Shown here: in pieces, positions 20,625 through 31,662 of the stretch | Layout: each line of letters opens with the position of its first letter | How positions within the stretch are numbered: the first letter of the stretch is position 1 | NCBI RefSeq assembly: GCF_028640845.1 | Contig: NC_080540.1 | Location: forward strand, 215,557,300-215,621,299 | Length of the DNA stretch: 64,000 nucleotides | From: Ahaetulla prasina | Lineage: Eukaryota > Chordata > Lepidosauria > Squamata > Colubridae | Reading direction: 5' to 3' | The notes under the pieces: model-generated | Database searches by the model: none | Seen by the model: the letters and a program-made list of their open reading frames with translations, nothing else | What the model was told of the DNA's origin: nothing | Translations under genes and position numbers: made by a program

Positions 20625-21002
20625 CAGATAGTCCTCAACGTACGACCACAATTGAGTCCAGAATTTATGTTACTAAGTGAGAAATTTGTTAAGTGAGCTA
20701 TGTCCCATTTTACTACATTTGTTAAGTGAATCACTGCAGTTGTTAAATGAATGACATGGTTGTTAAGTGAATCTGGCTTCCCCATTGATTTTGCTTGCCA
20801 AAAGATGGTCACATGACCCCAGGATGCTGTGACTGTCATAAATATGAATCAGTTGTTAGGCATCTGAATGTATCATGAATCACATAATCATGGGGATGTT
20901 GCAACGGTCATAAGTGTGAAAAATGGTCATAAGTTATTTTTTTAGTGCCATTGTAACTTGGATCGGTCACTAAATGAACTGCTGTAAGTCAAGGACTATC
21001 TG
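20625..21002 (+). mobile_element. TA-MITE, full length
   Basis: CAGATAGTCCTCAACGTACG to GTAAGTCAAGGACTATCTG, with TA on both sides. The interior contains CCCCATTGATTTTGCTTGCC and CATCTGAATGTATCATGAAT. A good reference copy for the plus orientation. Confidence 0.92.
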
Positions 21003-21238
21003 TAGTTAAAATACTTGCTTTGCTATGCAGCAAGTAAGCAGTTTGAAACCTGGTGGAAATTTGCCTTTTTTCATTACTGCTTTTGTTTTCTTGAGTTAGT
21101 CCCCGCAAATGACTAAGATGATAAAATGGTGCACCAGAGATCTTTTAGTCCCCTTCCAGGTTCACTTACTGGCTGCCTCATTCAGCAATCATTCAAAGTT
21201 ATGACGTCACTGAAAAAGTAGGTTTACAAGCATTCACA

Positions 21239-21315
21239 ATAACAGAGTTGGAAGGGACCTTGGAGGTCTTCTAGTCCAACCCCTCTACTGAGACAAGAAA
21301 CATTTCAGACGAATT
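21239..21315 (-). mobile_element. CR1 LINE 3' tail
   Basis: AATAACAGAGTTGGAAGG, then TTCTAGTCCAACCCC, is the reverse complement of the CR1 terminal sequence, the same as in the copies at 50253 and 52243. Only the last 75 bp or so remain. Confidence 0.8.
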
Positions 21316-21319
21316 CTTC

Positions 21320-21655
21320 AAACGTGTACCCATTATGGCATCTCCAAGTCGTAAGATCACGATCTGGGTGCTGGCTGACATTAACGATAGTCACAGTGTC
21401 TTGCAGTCACATAATTGCCATTTGCAACTTTCACAGCTGGTTTCCGACAAAGAAAGCCAATATGGATACCGGCAGCAAATTGTAAAGCTGTAGTCATGTA
21501 ATATTTCACTTAACAACCAATGGCGATTTGCTTAACAATTGCAGTAGAACTGGCAGGGTAAGTCCAGCACAGTCATAGGACACTGCATTTTATGACTGTT
21601 GCTTAGCAATGGAGTTGCCAGTTGAAGTTAATAAGTGAGGATTACTTGTATTCAT
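21320..21655 (-). mobile_element. TA-MITE-related element, second subfamily
   Basis: Ends GTTAATAAGTGAGGATTACTTG then TA, like a TA-MITE, and shares CTTAACAAC and GTTGCTTAGCAA words. The middle (GGTTTCCGACAAAGAAAGCC, GTAAGTCCAGCACAGTCATA) differs from the main family. The left terminus was not found. Confidence 0.5.
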
Positions 21656-21848
21656 ATCAAGGCAATTTGGCAGTGCTAATGTGCCCTTAGCTTACTGGAT
21701 GAGCTGACTTTACATTTGTTAAGGCCTGGACTTTTTAGATGCCCCATCCCAACTCGGAGGTCAGGCAAAGTGAATCCTAAGGTAGATGTAGAATTCAGGT
21801 GTACTATGACTAAGATGCAGAATTTAGATGTAGGGCCAGTTTGTTGGG

Positions 21849-22667
21849 CAGGTGGTCCTCGACTTACAACGTCATTGAAAAAAGTGACTTATTTATTTGT
21901 TTATTTATTTATTTATTCAAATTTTTATACCGCCCTATCTCCCGAAGGACTCAGGGCAGTGTACAGCCAAATAAAAACATAAGAATAATACAAATAAAAA
22001 CAACAATTAAAAAACTTATTAATTAGGCCGAAATTAAAATATCACTAAAATAGTATAAAACCCCATTAAAACTAAATTTAAAACTAAAAACCCTAGGCTA
22101 GCCCTGCGCAAATAAATAGATGTGTCTTAAGCTCGCGGCGGAAGGTTCGGAGGTCGGGAAGTTGGCGCAGCCCTGGGGGAAGCTCGTTTCAGAGGGTGGG
22201 AGCCCCCACAGAGAAAGCCCTTCCTCTGGGTGTCACCAGTCGGCACTGCCTGGCGGACGGCACCCTAAGGAGTCCCTCTCTGTGAGAGCGAACAGGTCGG
22301 TGGGAGGCAATTGGTGGCAGTAGGCGGTCCCGTAAGTACCATTTTGACCATTTTTCACACATTTTTCACGACTGTTGCAGCATCCTGTGGTCATGTGATT
22401 AAAGTTCAGATGCTTGGCAACCAGCTCATATTTATGACGGTTGCAGTGTTTTAGGGTTATGTGATCACCTTTTGAGCCCTTCTGGCAAGCAATGTCAATG
22501 GGGCGGCCAGATCTATTTAACAACCATGTTACCAACTTAACAACTGCAGTGATTCACTTAACAACTGTGTCAAGAAAGATTGTTAAATAGGGCAAAATTC
22601 ACATAATAACTTAGATTTGCTTAGCAAATCTTGGGCTCAATTGTGGTCGTAAGTCAAGGACTACCTG
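21849..22667 (-). mobile_element. TA-MITE split by an L2 tail
   Basis: The left piece 21849-21890 starts CAGGTGGTCCTCGACTTAC and stops in the AAAAAAGTGACTTAT motif. The right piece begins GACCATTTTTCACAC near 22348 and ends GTAAGTCAAGGACTACCTG with TA. The gap is L2. A roughly 45-bp direct repeat lies outside both ends (21803-21845 and 22670-22713). Confidence 0.85.
21891..22345 (-). mobile_element. L2 LINE 3' fragment
   Basis: Poly-TTTA, then CCGCCCTATCTCCCGAAGGA at the left is the 3' tail. The minus strand then runs through the 3' UTR into codons for the RT C-terminus (CPPTDLFALTERDSLGCR in one frame) and stops at about 22340. Strongly 5' truncated. Confidence 0.85.
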
Positions 22668-22704
22668 TACTATGTCTAGGATGTGGAACTTGGATGCGTG
22701 GCCA

Positions 22705-22915
22705 GTTTGGTGTAATCGTGAAGCTGCTGGCCTAGAAAGTAGGAGACTGTGAGTTCTAGTCCTGCCTTAGACATGAAAGCTGGCTGGCTGACCAGTCACT
22801 CTCTCTCGGCCCAATCCACCTCACAGGGCTGTTGTGAGGAAACGAGAAGGCAGGAATCTTAGAAGAGTTTGCTGCCTTGAATTATATATGAAAAGGATGC
22901 TAACAACAATAACAA
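22705..22915 (+). mobile_element. tRNA-derived SINE (type C), best copy
   Basis: GTTTGGTGTAATCGTGAAGC resembles box A and GTGAGTTCTAGTCCTGCC resembles box B. The body has GCTGGCTGACCAGTCACTC and CACCTCACAGGGCTGTTGTG, and the tail AACAACAATAACAAC. The body is like the MIR/ACA-type SINEs of lizards. Pol III transcription is inferred from the boxes only. Confidence 0.75.
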
Positions 22916-22919
22916 CTTG

Positions 22920-23925
22920 GGGGTCAGTGTATATGCCTCCAATTTTGGCTCTCTATTAAACCCTCACACAATTGTCTGGTTTGATGGAAATCTACAGTGA
23001 TAAGCTCCACTGAAGGTTCTTAAACATAGATCTTCCCTGTCTGAGACGGAAGCTAAATAAAAAGGTATTCTAGCCGTCACTGCACAGTGGAGAGTGAATA
23101 ATTAATGAATAAATGTGTCGCTGAACACACTATGAATAAGTATTAATTTTGAAGAGAATAATGGTGGAAAGAATTGCATAATGCCATTGAATAATGGCAA
23201 GAAAATGGACTTCAAAGCGCTATGAGGGAATTAAAAAAAACAAAAAACCCAGAAGCTGTGGAGATTTACTAGCATTTCAATTCTGCTGTAAAAAGGGAGC
23301 TAATTAAAGGAATTGAATTGAGAGTAAATGAAAGCCGATAAGGAGAGGATGGTCAGAGAGCACTGAAACACCATACACAATATTGTTAATGAAGAAATAT
23401 TTACATTTTAGAATGTTTGCTGTAGTGAATTTTTAAATGCTATCTGGTTGTTTTTGTGTCATTTTCCTTCTTATTTTGAAGATAAACAATTTTAACTAGA
23501 GTTTTTAAGCCTTCTTTCCATCTTTAGACATTTTTTGTTAAAGCTTATATTATCTTGGATTAGCTATGCCACGTGATATTATGGAAATTATAATCCACGA
23601 TTATTTCATGGGATGGGACAGGTTAGCTGGCTTCTCTTCCCAATATATGGTTCCTTTTAGACGCAGTGTGGTTTGACTAACCATTTTTGGGTTGTTGATT
23701 TATCACATTTTAATATGTCCATTCATAAGAGAGCTCAAGATGGGGTACAAGCTTCTTCTTTCTCGATTTGGTCTTCACAGCAACCATGTGGATGTATATT
23801 ATGTTGAGTGATGGAGACTGGTCTATGAAGTAATAGCTTCATGGTAATAGTAGGTTTAAACTTAGGTCTTCCGGAGCTTAGATCAACACTGCAAGAAAGT
23901 CATATCTATCTTTCTATTGATGATG
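22920..23925. other. Unassigned stretch, possible conserved noncoding DNA
   Basis: No repeat recognised. The part from 23120 to 23420 is dense in TAATTA/ATTAAT-type words and has no microsatellite, low-complexity or transposon character. This is compatible with, but does not demonstrate, a conserved noncoding element. Confidence 0.3.
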
Positions 23926-23929
23926 ATGA

Positions 23930-24305
23930 TGATGACGTTATCCATTCAGTCGTATCCAACTCTTGGTGATTCTATGAGCCAGGTTTCTCCACATCTTACG
24001 ATCTTGCACTATTTCTTTGAGTTTTTTCTATGCTTTGGCTGCTGTCAGCTTTGATGGTGTCCAGCCACTGTGTTCTTTGCTGGCCTAATTTCCTTTTATC
24101 ACTAACTCTGTCCAGCATAATTGCTTTATCTGGTGAATTTGCCCACACAACATGGCCAAAATAAGAGAGACATAATTCTGTGATTTTGCCTTCCAGTGAC
24201 ATGACTGGTGTTTTTATATGCTCCTGTAATTGCTTGTTGGTGAGCTTTGTTATCCAAGGAGCCTTCTCCAATACCATTTTCTGTCTATACCACTGCATTA
24301 AATTT
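23930..24305 (-). mobile_element. RTE/Bov-B-like LINE 3' end
   Basis: The minus strand encodes about 100 residues with LSYFGHVVWANSPDKAIMLD and QQRTQWLDTIKAD, the conserved C-terminus of RTE-type elements, then a 3' UTR reading GAGTTGGATACGACTGAATG. The UTR resembles the Bov-B end at 32920. It is a different, older family member; RTE clade is likely, exact family unknown. Confidence 0.6.
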
Positions 24306-24317
24306 CCAAAAACAATA

Positions 24318-24703
24318 CAGGTAGTCTTTGACTTACAACAGTTCATTTAGTGACCGTTGGAAGTTACAATGGCACTGAAAAAAGTGACTTGTGACTGTTT
24401 TTCACACTTATGACTGTCGCAGCATCCCCTATGATCACATGATCAAAACGCTTGGCAACTGGTTCACATTTGGCTGCAGTGGCCCCGGGTCACGTGATCC
24501 CCTTTTGCGATCTTCTGACAAGCAAAGTCAATGAGGAATTGAGAGTCACTTAACGCCCATGTTACTAACTTAACAAATGCAATGATTCACTTAACAACTG
24601 TGGCAAGAAAAGTTGTGAAATGGGGCAAAAGTCACTTAACAAATGTTTCACTTAGCAACATAAATTTGGGGCTCCGTTGTGGTCATAACTTGAGGACCAC
24701 CTG
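24318..24703 (-). mobile_element. TA-MITE, full length
   Basis: CAGGTAGTCTTTGACTTAC to TTGAGGACCACCTG, with TA at both ends. It abuts the RTE fragment. Confidence 0.9.
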
Positions 24704-24705
24704 TA

Positions 24706-25720
24706 GTAAAAATCCTGGCTATTAACCATATGAGAATATGTAGCAAAAATGAATTCCCATCTAGAAGCCAGGTTGGCCTGGAATGCCAAAAATTAATATG
24801 TGGAAACATTGAAGTTGGAGAGCGTTGATTGGTATGGACTTCATACCAAAAGCTGCTTCCTATAGATATCTGCTGATTAAGACCATGGGATTTGGTAGCT
24901 TTTGGTACAGCTGATCCAACCCTTAAGATTTGTATTTTCTATATATTCTAACTAAGAATTTTAAAACTCTATCAAGAAGACATCGATCTCCCCTCTTATG
25001 GAGCTGATGCTATTGGTTATTTCTTTAGCAAGTAGTTAATGGAAGATATATTTTGCACAGTAGCCAGAATAAATTGCATTGCATTAGAATGCTGTTTTTT
25101 GGCTGGAGGAATAAATTAGATGAGGGATATCATTTAGGGGGCTTTCCCTACTGGGCATAATACCCAATTTATTTTCATTTACATTAATTTTTCTACATCA
25201 GTGGCTGCAAGATGTATTAAACTATTAAACGCAGGCAATTCCCAGGTCAGGAGCTACAAAAATTGAAAGGTGTAATGAATATAGATTTTTAATGCCCATA
25301 AACTCCACATTGACGGGATGATTCTGATATGCAAAATGGCAGAACTCGGTTTAATCAATCTGACAATTGGATTTCATAGAGGACTGTAAATTTTCTGGGG
25401 ATTCCTGTAGCAAGGCAAAAGAAACACATTTAAACAAGACCTAATCTGATGATACAGTAATGACACCTTGAGGGAAATGCTCAGAAGAAGAAAAAAAAAA
25501 TCTACATTTAGGAAGACATGCAAGAAGATTAGGTCAATAGTAGCGAACTGCTTCCAGGATATTACTGTTTTCGAAAAGAAAGTTTACACAAGAGAACTTT
25601 AAAAAAAAAATCATGCCATCTCTTTGAAAATTACTTCACCTTAAAAATTATTCTCCTAAAACTTAGCGCAGTTACAGTGGGAATTGATACACTCTGGTTC
25701 TTCATACGCCACAGTGATAA
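24706..25720. other. Unassigned stretch
   Basis: AT-rich, no repeat termini or coding motifs recognised. Confidence 0.5.
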
Positions 25721-25722
25721 TA

Positions 25723-25987
25723 CAAGTAGTCCTTGGTTTATAACAATTCATGTAATGATCATTAATTTACAACGGCACAGAAAACAGTGACCCAGGACTG
25801 TTTTTCACAAGCCAATGGAGAAGCCAGATTCACTTAACAGCCATGTTACTAATTTAAGAACTGCAATGATTCATTTAGCAACTGTGGCAAGAAAAGTTAT
25901 AAAACGGGGCAAAAAAATACATCCCTTTACCACTGTCTCCCTTAGCAACAGAAATTTGGGGCTCAGTTGTAAGTCAAGGATTATCAG
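25723..25987 (-). mobile_element. TA-MITE with internal deletion
   Basis: CAAGTAGTCCTTGGTTTATA to GTAAGTCAAGGATTATCAG with TA flanks. About 110 bp between TTTTTCACA and AAGCCAATGGAGAAGCC are missing relative to complete copies. Confidence 0.85.
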
Positions 25988-26017
25988 TACTTAATAATTC
26001 AGAGCTAAGTCCCAGAG

Positions 26018-26475
26018 GTGCTTTTTTCAAGAGGCAACAGGACTTTCTGGTTTTCTTTTGAAGACATTTCGCTTCTCATCCAAGAAGCTTCTTCAGCTCC
26101 AACTGGGTGGTGGGAAAGGGAAGGATTTATACTCCTTGCAGACAGCTGGACATTTGCATTCTTTTAGCGGGTCAGTAAGGTCACCTGGAGGCTTATCTGT
26201 GTCCTCAGGGTCACCTGAGTGGTGCAAATGGGTGTGGAGCCTTCTTGGAACTGTTGAAAGGACTGTGTTGTAGACTGGAGATAGAGGATGTTGTATCCCT
26301 CTCCCTCTCTGTTGAGAGAGGGCTGTTCAATTTTGACATAGATGGCCACGTTTAACCACTCTTTCAAGCCAGCGGTCCTCTCTGTCCAAAATATGGACTT
26401 TGTTGTCTTCAAAAGAGTGGCCTGTGTCTTTTAAATGCAGATTCATAGCTCACCACCTTGAAAAGGTCACTCGTA
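26018..26475 (-). mobile_element. Penelope-like element 3' end
   Basis: The minus strand reads codons for KDTGHSFEDNKVHILDRED and, after a shift, AIYVKIEQPSLNR, the conserved C-terminus of Penelope-like polymerases after the GIY-YIG endonuclease. A 3' UTR follows with a hammerhead-like hairpin (26066-26096) and the TTTTGAAGACATTTC / GAGGCAACAGGACTTTC words. A truncated, broken copy that cannot make protein. Confidence 0.78.
26066..26096 (-). ncRNA. Hammerhead-like motif in the Penelope 3' UTR
   Basis: The minus strand reads CUGAAGA, one A, GCUUCU, UGGAUG, AGAAGC, GAAAU. Stem II has six Watson-Crick pairs. The final C of GAAAC is U here. The position, just past the coding end, matches the plus-strand copies at 51112 and 51500. 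Self-cleavage is not shown. Confidence 0.4.
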
Positions 26476-26479
26476 AAGC

Positions 26480-26905
26480 TTGTAGGGACCAAGATGGCGA
26501 CTGAGTAGGAAACACATGCAGACTTCATTTCACTATCCTCCTTCCAGCTTTGAAATGTGAGAATAATCCAAGGGAAGGTTGCTTCTTTTAACTGAAGAAG
26601 CATATTGTGAGGGAAAATGGCATATTGTGATCACCCGGTTTTAGCAGATGTTTGCTTTCTAACATTTAATCTGTAGTGTTACTTCCACAATGGTATTTCT
26701 GGTGTGTGAAAAATAAATCTGGAAAGCTTATTTTTTTCTTTTTAATCATTCATAGTGGCTAATGTTTGAAATATATTATCCTGAATCTGCCACTGTGGTG
26801 CAAATATGTGTATGTTTTTCATTGGCGACCTTGTTGAGACATTTCTTTCATTTGATAAAGTTTTTGTTTATAGTACTCTAGAAATGTCTATGTATATTTT
26901 GCTCA
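26480..26905. other. Unassigned stretch
   Basis: Nothing recognised apart from paired CATATTGTGAGGG / CATATTGTGATCA words near 26605-26630. Confidence 0.4.
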
Positions 26906-26907
26906 AC

Positions 26908-26910
<3 letters not shown>

Positions 26911-26963
<53 letters not shown>

Positions 26964-26972
26964 ACGAGAGCG
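26911..26972. repeat. Compound (TG)n(AG)n microsatellite
   Basis: About 15 TG units pass directly into about 11 GA units, then GAACGAGAGCGAGCGAGAG. Alternating purine-pyrimidine beside a purine tract. Confidence 0.97.
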
Positions 26973-27345
26973 AGCGAGAGAGAGCGCACTATCTAATGGG
27001 TCTGATGTCTCCAAAGCTGGCAGGAAGCCACCGTTTATTTTGGCCTTAATTATTAGGTGAAACCTTCAGCTGACAAATGTATTTATCTACAAACAGTGTC
27101 TTGGGATTGAATCTGAGTAATAGACCTTATAGTTAGACTATCTAGTCTCATTTTTATTTTTTCTCCCTTGTCTGTTTTTTGGGGGCATATTTTTTTGATG
27201 AAGTGTTATGTAAAACTCAAAAGTTTGCACATTTGTTTATATCATTCATAGGTCACTTGCAATGGGGAAAAGCAAAGAGGCAAAGTATAAAATATAAGAT
27301 GTGATATTATGATACAAACCACATGACTTAAATACTTCAGCTCAC

Positions 27346-27753
27346 ATGAGGTTAAAACCAGGAAGTAATGACACCTGTGCAGGTGGGCGGAGCTTTGCTC
27401 CGCCATTGCTACCGGATTTTTTTTATTTTATTTTTTTGTTTACATTTATACCCCGCCCTTCTCCGAAGACTCAGGGCGGCTTACAGTGTATAAGGCAATA
27501 GTCTCATTCTATTTGTATATTTTTACAAAGTCAACTTATTGCCCCCCCAACAATCTGGGTCCTCATTTTACCTACCTTATAAAGGATGGAAGGCTGAGTC
27601 AACCTTGGGCCGGGCTTGAACCTGCAGTAATTGCAGGCTTTGGGTTCTTAATAACAGGCTTTACCAGCCTGAGCTATCCGGATTGCCGAACCACCAACCA
27701 TTGGCGCTAACAGATCGCCAGATCCGGTCAGAACTGGGAGCATTTCAACCCTG
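27346..27753. mobile_element. hAT element split by a SINE
   Basis: The right end AGATCCGGTCAGAACTGGGA...TTTCAACCCTG is homologous to the right end of the hAT at 52588-53228, and the left part contains CCATTGCTACCGGA. The left terminus (about 27346) is poorly defined and no 8-bp duplication was found, so the limits are approximate. Confidence 0.5.
27421..27700 (-). mobile_element. tRNA-derived SINE (type B) with L2-like tail
   Basis: The minus strand has a tRNA-like head (CCGGATAGCTCAGGCTGG as box A, CAGGTTCAAGCCCGGCCC as box B), the shared core AAGGTTGACTCAGCCTTCC, and a tail GCCGCCCTGAGTCTTCGGAG ending in ATAAATGTAAAC. Diverged copies of CCATTG-GCTA flank it as a probable target duplication within the hAT. 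Confidence 0.85.
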
Positions 27754-27759
27754 GTTCAA

Positions 27760-28750
27760 GTTATGTTAACTTTATCCTAAAAATGAAAACAAACAGGAGA
27801 GGCTGCATTTACCAGTAACATGTGCAAGATGGCTGAAATGGTTATTTTGTCATAGATTTCATCCCTCTTTTAGTGTTTCTTGAAAACACCTTGCCCCCAC
27901 CCAAAGTTATGTCAGCTCAAGTCTGTCCGTCTTGAGTTTGTCTCCCTGTTTATCTGAATAATGTGATTAGGTGAAAAGTGGATAAAACATATCTATCTAT
28001 CTATTGTTTTTTTTCCCAATGTTTCTTAAAGAAAAAATAGCCAATTTGAAAAATTGTATTGTTATAGCAGATAGTAAAACAAACCAATACTTAACGATAT
28101 GCAGATTCCTACCAACAATTGAAACGAATGGCCTTACATTTGGCCTGATTCACATACACATATATATATTTGTCAGTGGATTTCTTAGAAAGTTGAAATG
28201 GGGGCTTCTGGGTTGAAAAAGCAGAATACAGATGTTTCACAACATTTCATATGTGCATTAGTTTATCTTTATTATATTTTTTGTGAAGTCAATTGCTAAT
28301 CTTTAAGACTTTGTTCATATGTATATGTTTAGCGTATAATAGCTTCAATTTCATTAAAATAGTTGCATACTGAATAAATCTGAAAACTTTCAAGGGGATA
28401 CTTTGCTTCAATGAACGTTTAACATAATGAGGAAGAAGGATTTGCTGAAGTTAATCCTTTCAAAAAAGAGTAAGCTGATTCAATAAAGAATGTCATGGCT
28501 TTCATTCTGTATATTGGGGTTACTAAATTAATGGGAGTGCTTGATAAACGGCAAAAGGAAAACCAAAAGGAGAATTGAATAATTTGAAAAAGGTTTCTCG
28601 GATGACTGTTTCATCAGCTCAAAACACTACGAACACAACGTCACAAATAAATTATAATAAAAAAAACTAAAAAACCCCAAAAGATTAGCAACAGCACCAC
28701 AATTTTGTTTCCAGAAAACATTCAACGTTCATGTCAAGATTTTAATTTTG
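27760..28750. other. Unassigned stretch
   Basis: Single-copy-looking AT-rich DNA with a short (ATCT)4 run at 27989-28004. No coding or mobile signal. Confidence 0.45.
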
Positions 28751-28760
28751 CATCTAGCTT

Positions 28761-28882
28761 CAGTGTTTCTCAACCATGGTGGCTTGAAGAGGGTTGGACT
28801 TCAACTCCCAGAATTCCCCAGCCAGCTGAAGAATTCTGGGAGCTGAAGTTCAACCCTCTTCAAGCCGCCAAGGTTGAGAAAC
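28761..28882. mobile_element. Palindromic hAT MITE
   Basis: CAGTGTTTCTCAACCATGGT to CCGCCAAGGTTGAGAAAC. The arms GACTTCAACTCCCAGAATTC and AATTCTGGGAGCTGAAGTTC pair. The right terminus is damaged; TCTAGCTT and AGCAGCTT are a weak target duplication. Confidence 0.8.
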
Positions 28883-28889
28883 AGCAGCT

Positions 28890-29410
28890 TCCATTAATTC
28901 TTCTACTTCTACTAGATTTCCAACCCGGCTTTTCTGCTCAAGAAGAGATGCTCATTTCTCCCATAAGAGACAAGTGCAGAAGATAGACAAAATTAAGCTG
29001 TCCCATCCATTTCAAGGAAGAATTTTCCTGCTTCTGATTGGTTCCTTATAGCTGGATTCTCCTGGTCTTTGATGGTCTCAGTCCACTATCTAAACTGGCA
29101 GATTTAGGTTTAAATGCTTCTTTAGCTCTTCTGATAGGAGCAGGAGTGAAGGTCCTCTTTGAATAACTATCTTCAGTAACTAGGAATGTCTTTGATTAAT
29201 GTTTCCAGTTCTTTGAAGTAACAAGCACAAATGCGAAATTCTGATAAGAAACGACTCAGACTGGCCAGAGACGAAAATTGCCCAAAGACCTGAAGTTTTA
29301 GTAGCCTGAAAATTCATTATAACGTGGCAAACACACGTCCGGAATATGCAATTGGGCATTAACAAGATCATGCTAAGAATATTAGGGGGATAATAAGAAA
29401 TGTTACATAG
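28890..29410. other. Unassigned stretch
   Basis: No repeat family or coding motif recognised. Confidence 0.45.
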
Positions 29411-29412
29411 TA

Positions 29413-29775
29413 CAGGTAGTCCTTGATTTACAACCATTCATTTAGTGACCATACAAAGTTTACAAGGGCACTGAAAAAAGTGACGATGAACGTTTTTCAC
29501 ACTTACAACCATTGCCAGCATCCCCGTGGTCACGTGTTCAAAATTAAAACTCTTGGCAACTGACTCATATTTATGACAGTTGCAGTGTCCCCAGGGTGAT
29601 CATCTTTTGTAACCTTCTGACAAGCAGAGTCAATGGAGAAGCCAGATTCACGTAACAACTTATGTTACTAACCTAACAACTGTGGCAAAAAAAAAAAAAA
29701 AGATTGGGGCAAAATTCACTTAACAAATGTCTCACTTAGCAACAGAAATTGTGGTCGTAAGTCAAGGACTACATG
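29413..29775 (-). mobile_element. TA-MITE, full length
   Basis: CAGGTAGTCCTTGATTTACA to GTAAGTCAAGGACTACATG, TA on both sides. A 15-A run near 29687 replaces the usual AAGAAAGGTTGTAAAA segment. Confidence 0.9.
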
Positions 29776-29995
29776 TACATATAGGGCTCCTAAGCAACCT
29801 TACTAGATCACAGATGATTAAATGATACTAAAAAATGAAAGAACACATTCCAAACCCAATATATCTGAACGGTATATAAAGCGAGTCCCAATCTTTCTAA
29901 TTGGTCTCTCACTTGTCTCCCTGTTTATGCATAAATAAAGATATATTGATCTACCTTTCCAGCTTAGATCCTATTTAGTCTAAGGCAGTGGTGTC

Positions 29996-30357
29996 AAACT
30001 CGATTTCATTGAGGGCCGTACCAGGATTGGGTTTGACCTTGGTGGGCCAGGGTGGGTGTGGCCAGGATGGGCATGGCCAGTTCGATGTTACTTGTGTTGA
30101 GGGCGCCTGTAGTGGCCCGAGCACTCTGCCAGCGAAAACAGGCTCCCAAGCTCTGTTGTGGGCTGGGATGGGCTCCTGCAACCCTCTGCCTGTGAAAACG
30201 GAGCTCGGGAGGGCCACATGCAGCCCTCCTGAGCTCCATTTTTGCTGGCAGAAGCACTGTGGGCTGGTCCTTTGCTGTTTCCAGGCAGCCCTGCGGGCCA
30301 GATCTAAGAATCCCTCGGGCCGGATCCGAGCCCTGGGCCTTGAGTTTGACATCCCTG
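29996..30357. mobile_element. hAT element, GTGTCAAACTCGAT family
   Basis: CAGTGGTGTCAAACTCGATT to CTTGAGTTTGACATCCCTG. The 8-bp duplication GTCTAAGG at 29988-29995 and 30358-30365 is exact. The interior is GC-rich with GGTGTGGCCAGGATGGGC. The overlapping 83-170 codon frames on both strands are compositional. Confidence 0.92.
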
Positions 30358-30365
30358 GTCTAAGG

Positions 30366-31300
30366 CACAGCAGGCTAATAATATTGCTGTCATTTAGAGC
30401 TAACTCTTTCATATATGAACCTCTTGGAGTGGGATTTTTCTCTATTTTTCATAGAAAGAAGATTTTAACATCTGAAAGGGACATGGAAGCGGAATCATAG
30501 AGACTGAGTGACTCCAACGACTTGCTTGAAGCAAAAATATATATAGAATGAATACATCATCACCATCACTCACCATTTTTAAGGTCAGCTGGGCCTGGCT
30601 ATTTAGATCTATAAAATTTAAAGCTAGCCCTCTGGAAATCTAATTTTGTTTCTGAACCTTTTTTCTTTTAATAAGCCATCCACCTCTGACTTGGTAAATA
30701 TTTTTTTCCTCTATGTTCTGATGAAAGGCAGAGTCCATGCTTGTAAAAAACCTATGAAATATAGCATGAAATTTCCTAAACTTGAAAAAAATATATAAAT
30801 ATAATCCGGAAATAGCTTTCTTTGCTGCGTTAACGTCGAAGTCATATTTCACTCTTGTAGTGTAGATAAATAGATGCTAATGCTCAGAGTTTAGCAATGT
30901 CTGTAAACATGACTTTCATAAAGCTTTTGTTTGGCAAATTTAATGCATCATCAGGAAGAAAACGTTTTCACGGTTTCTAACCAATCTTTGGAATATGACA
31001 GCAGAACCGAGGGAGGGCTAGATAAAGTAAAAGAATGAATTGGATTACAGATAGATGTAGAGAGCTGGTGCCAAGTTCAAATCTTGTCACATCCAGGGAA
31101 GACTGGTAGAACTCTTGCTTCTAATCCTGGAGAAATGTTGACAGTAAATGTCTATGGGGATTCTCAGTCATCCAGGTCATATAAATGTCAACAATATCAA
31201 TGGAGATGATTCAGTGGTCTGAATTTCTTTACAGCAGCTTCCTATGTGCTTATGATATAATAACTCTTGTGGAGAACGTGCAGCATGGCTAAAACGAAAC
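30366..31300. other. Unassigned stretch
   Basis: No repeats recognised except a 'mini' direct repeat: GTCCAGGGAAGACTGGTA-type phrases near 31090 recur near 32130, either side of the two elements at 31309-32101, with an ATCCTGGAGAAATGTTGACA neighbour in both places. Confidence 0.5.
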
Positions 31301-31308
31301 ATGTCCAT

Positions 31309-31626
31309 CAATGGTGGGTTCTAACCGGTTTTACCACCGGTTTGCTTCGTGCACGCGTTTTGCACGCAATTGCCATGCGCTTGCTCGCTATGCTCGCACA
31401 CGTGCCAAATTTGCGCTTTGCGCAAGTGCATTGAATAAAAATACAGCTGAAGCATGGCAATCCACTCTGCCGCGCCTTACAGATGGGTTAAAAACAAAGG
31501 AATAAAGGTATGTATAGCGCGGGGGTGGGCCCAATTGATGGGTGAAGTGAACCAGTTCGCTCACACATCAAGATTTCCGCTACCGGCTCTCCCGAACTGG
31601 GGAGAACCGGTAGCAACCCACCACTG
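31309..31626. mobile_element. hAT element, AACCGGTT family
   Basis: CAATGGTGGGTTCTAACCGG to GGTAGCAACCCACCACTG, with exact 8-bp duplication ATGTCCAT at 31301-31308 and 31627-31634. The interior is CpG-rich. Confidence 0.93.
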
Positions 31627-31662
31627 ATGTCCATAACAAAATAGTGCAGGGACCTTAAGATA

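Noticed and set aside
26806..27060. 84-codon frame with CV and RE repeats
   Set aside because: Translation of the TG/AG microsatellite.
29975..30500. Overlapping frames of 145 and 170 codons on opposite strands
   Set aside because: Both lie over the hAT at 29996-30357; open on several frames because of GC-rich composition, with no protein motif.
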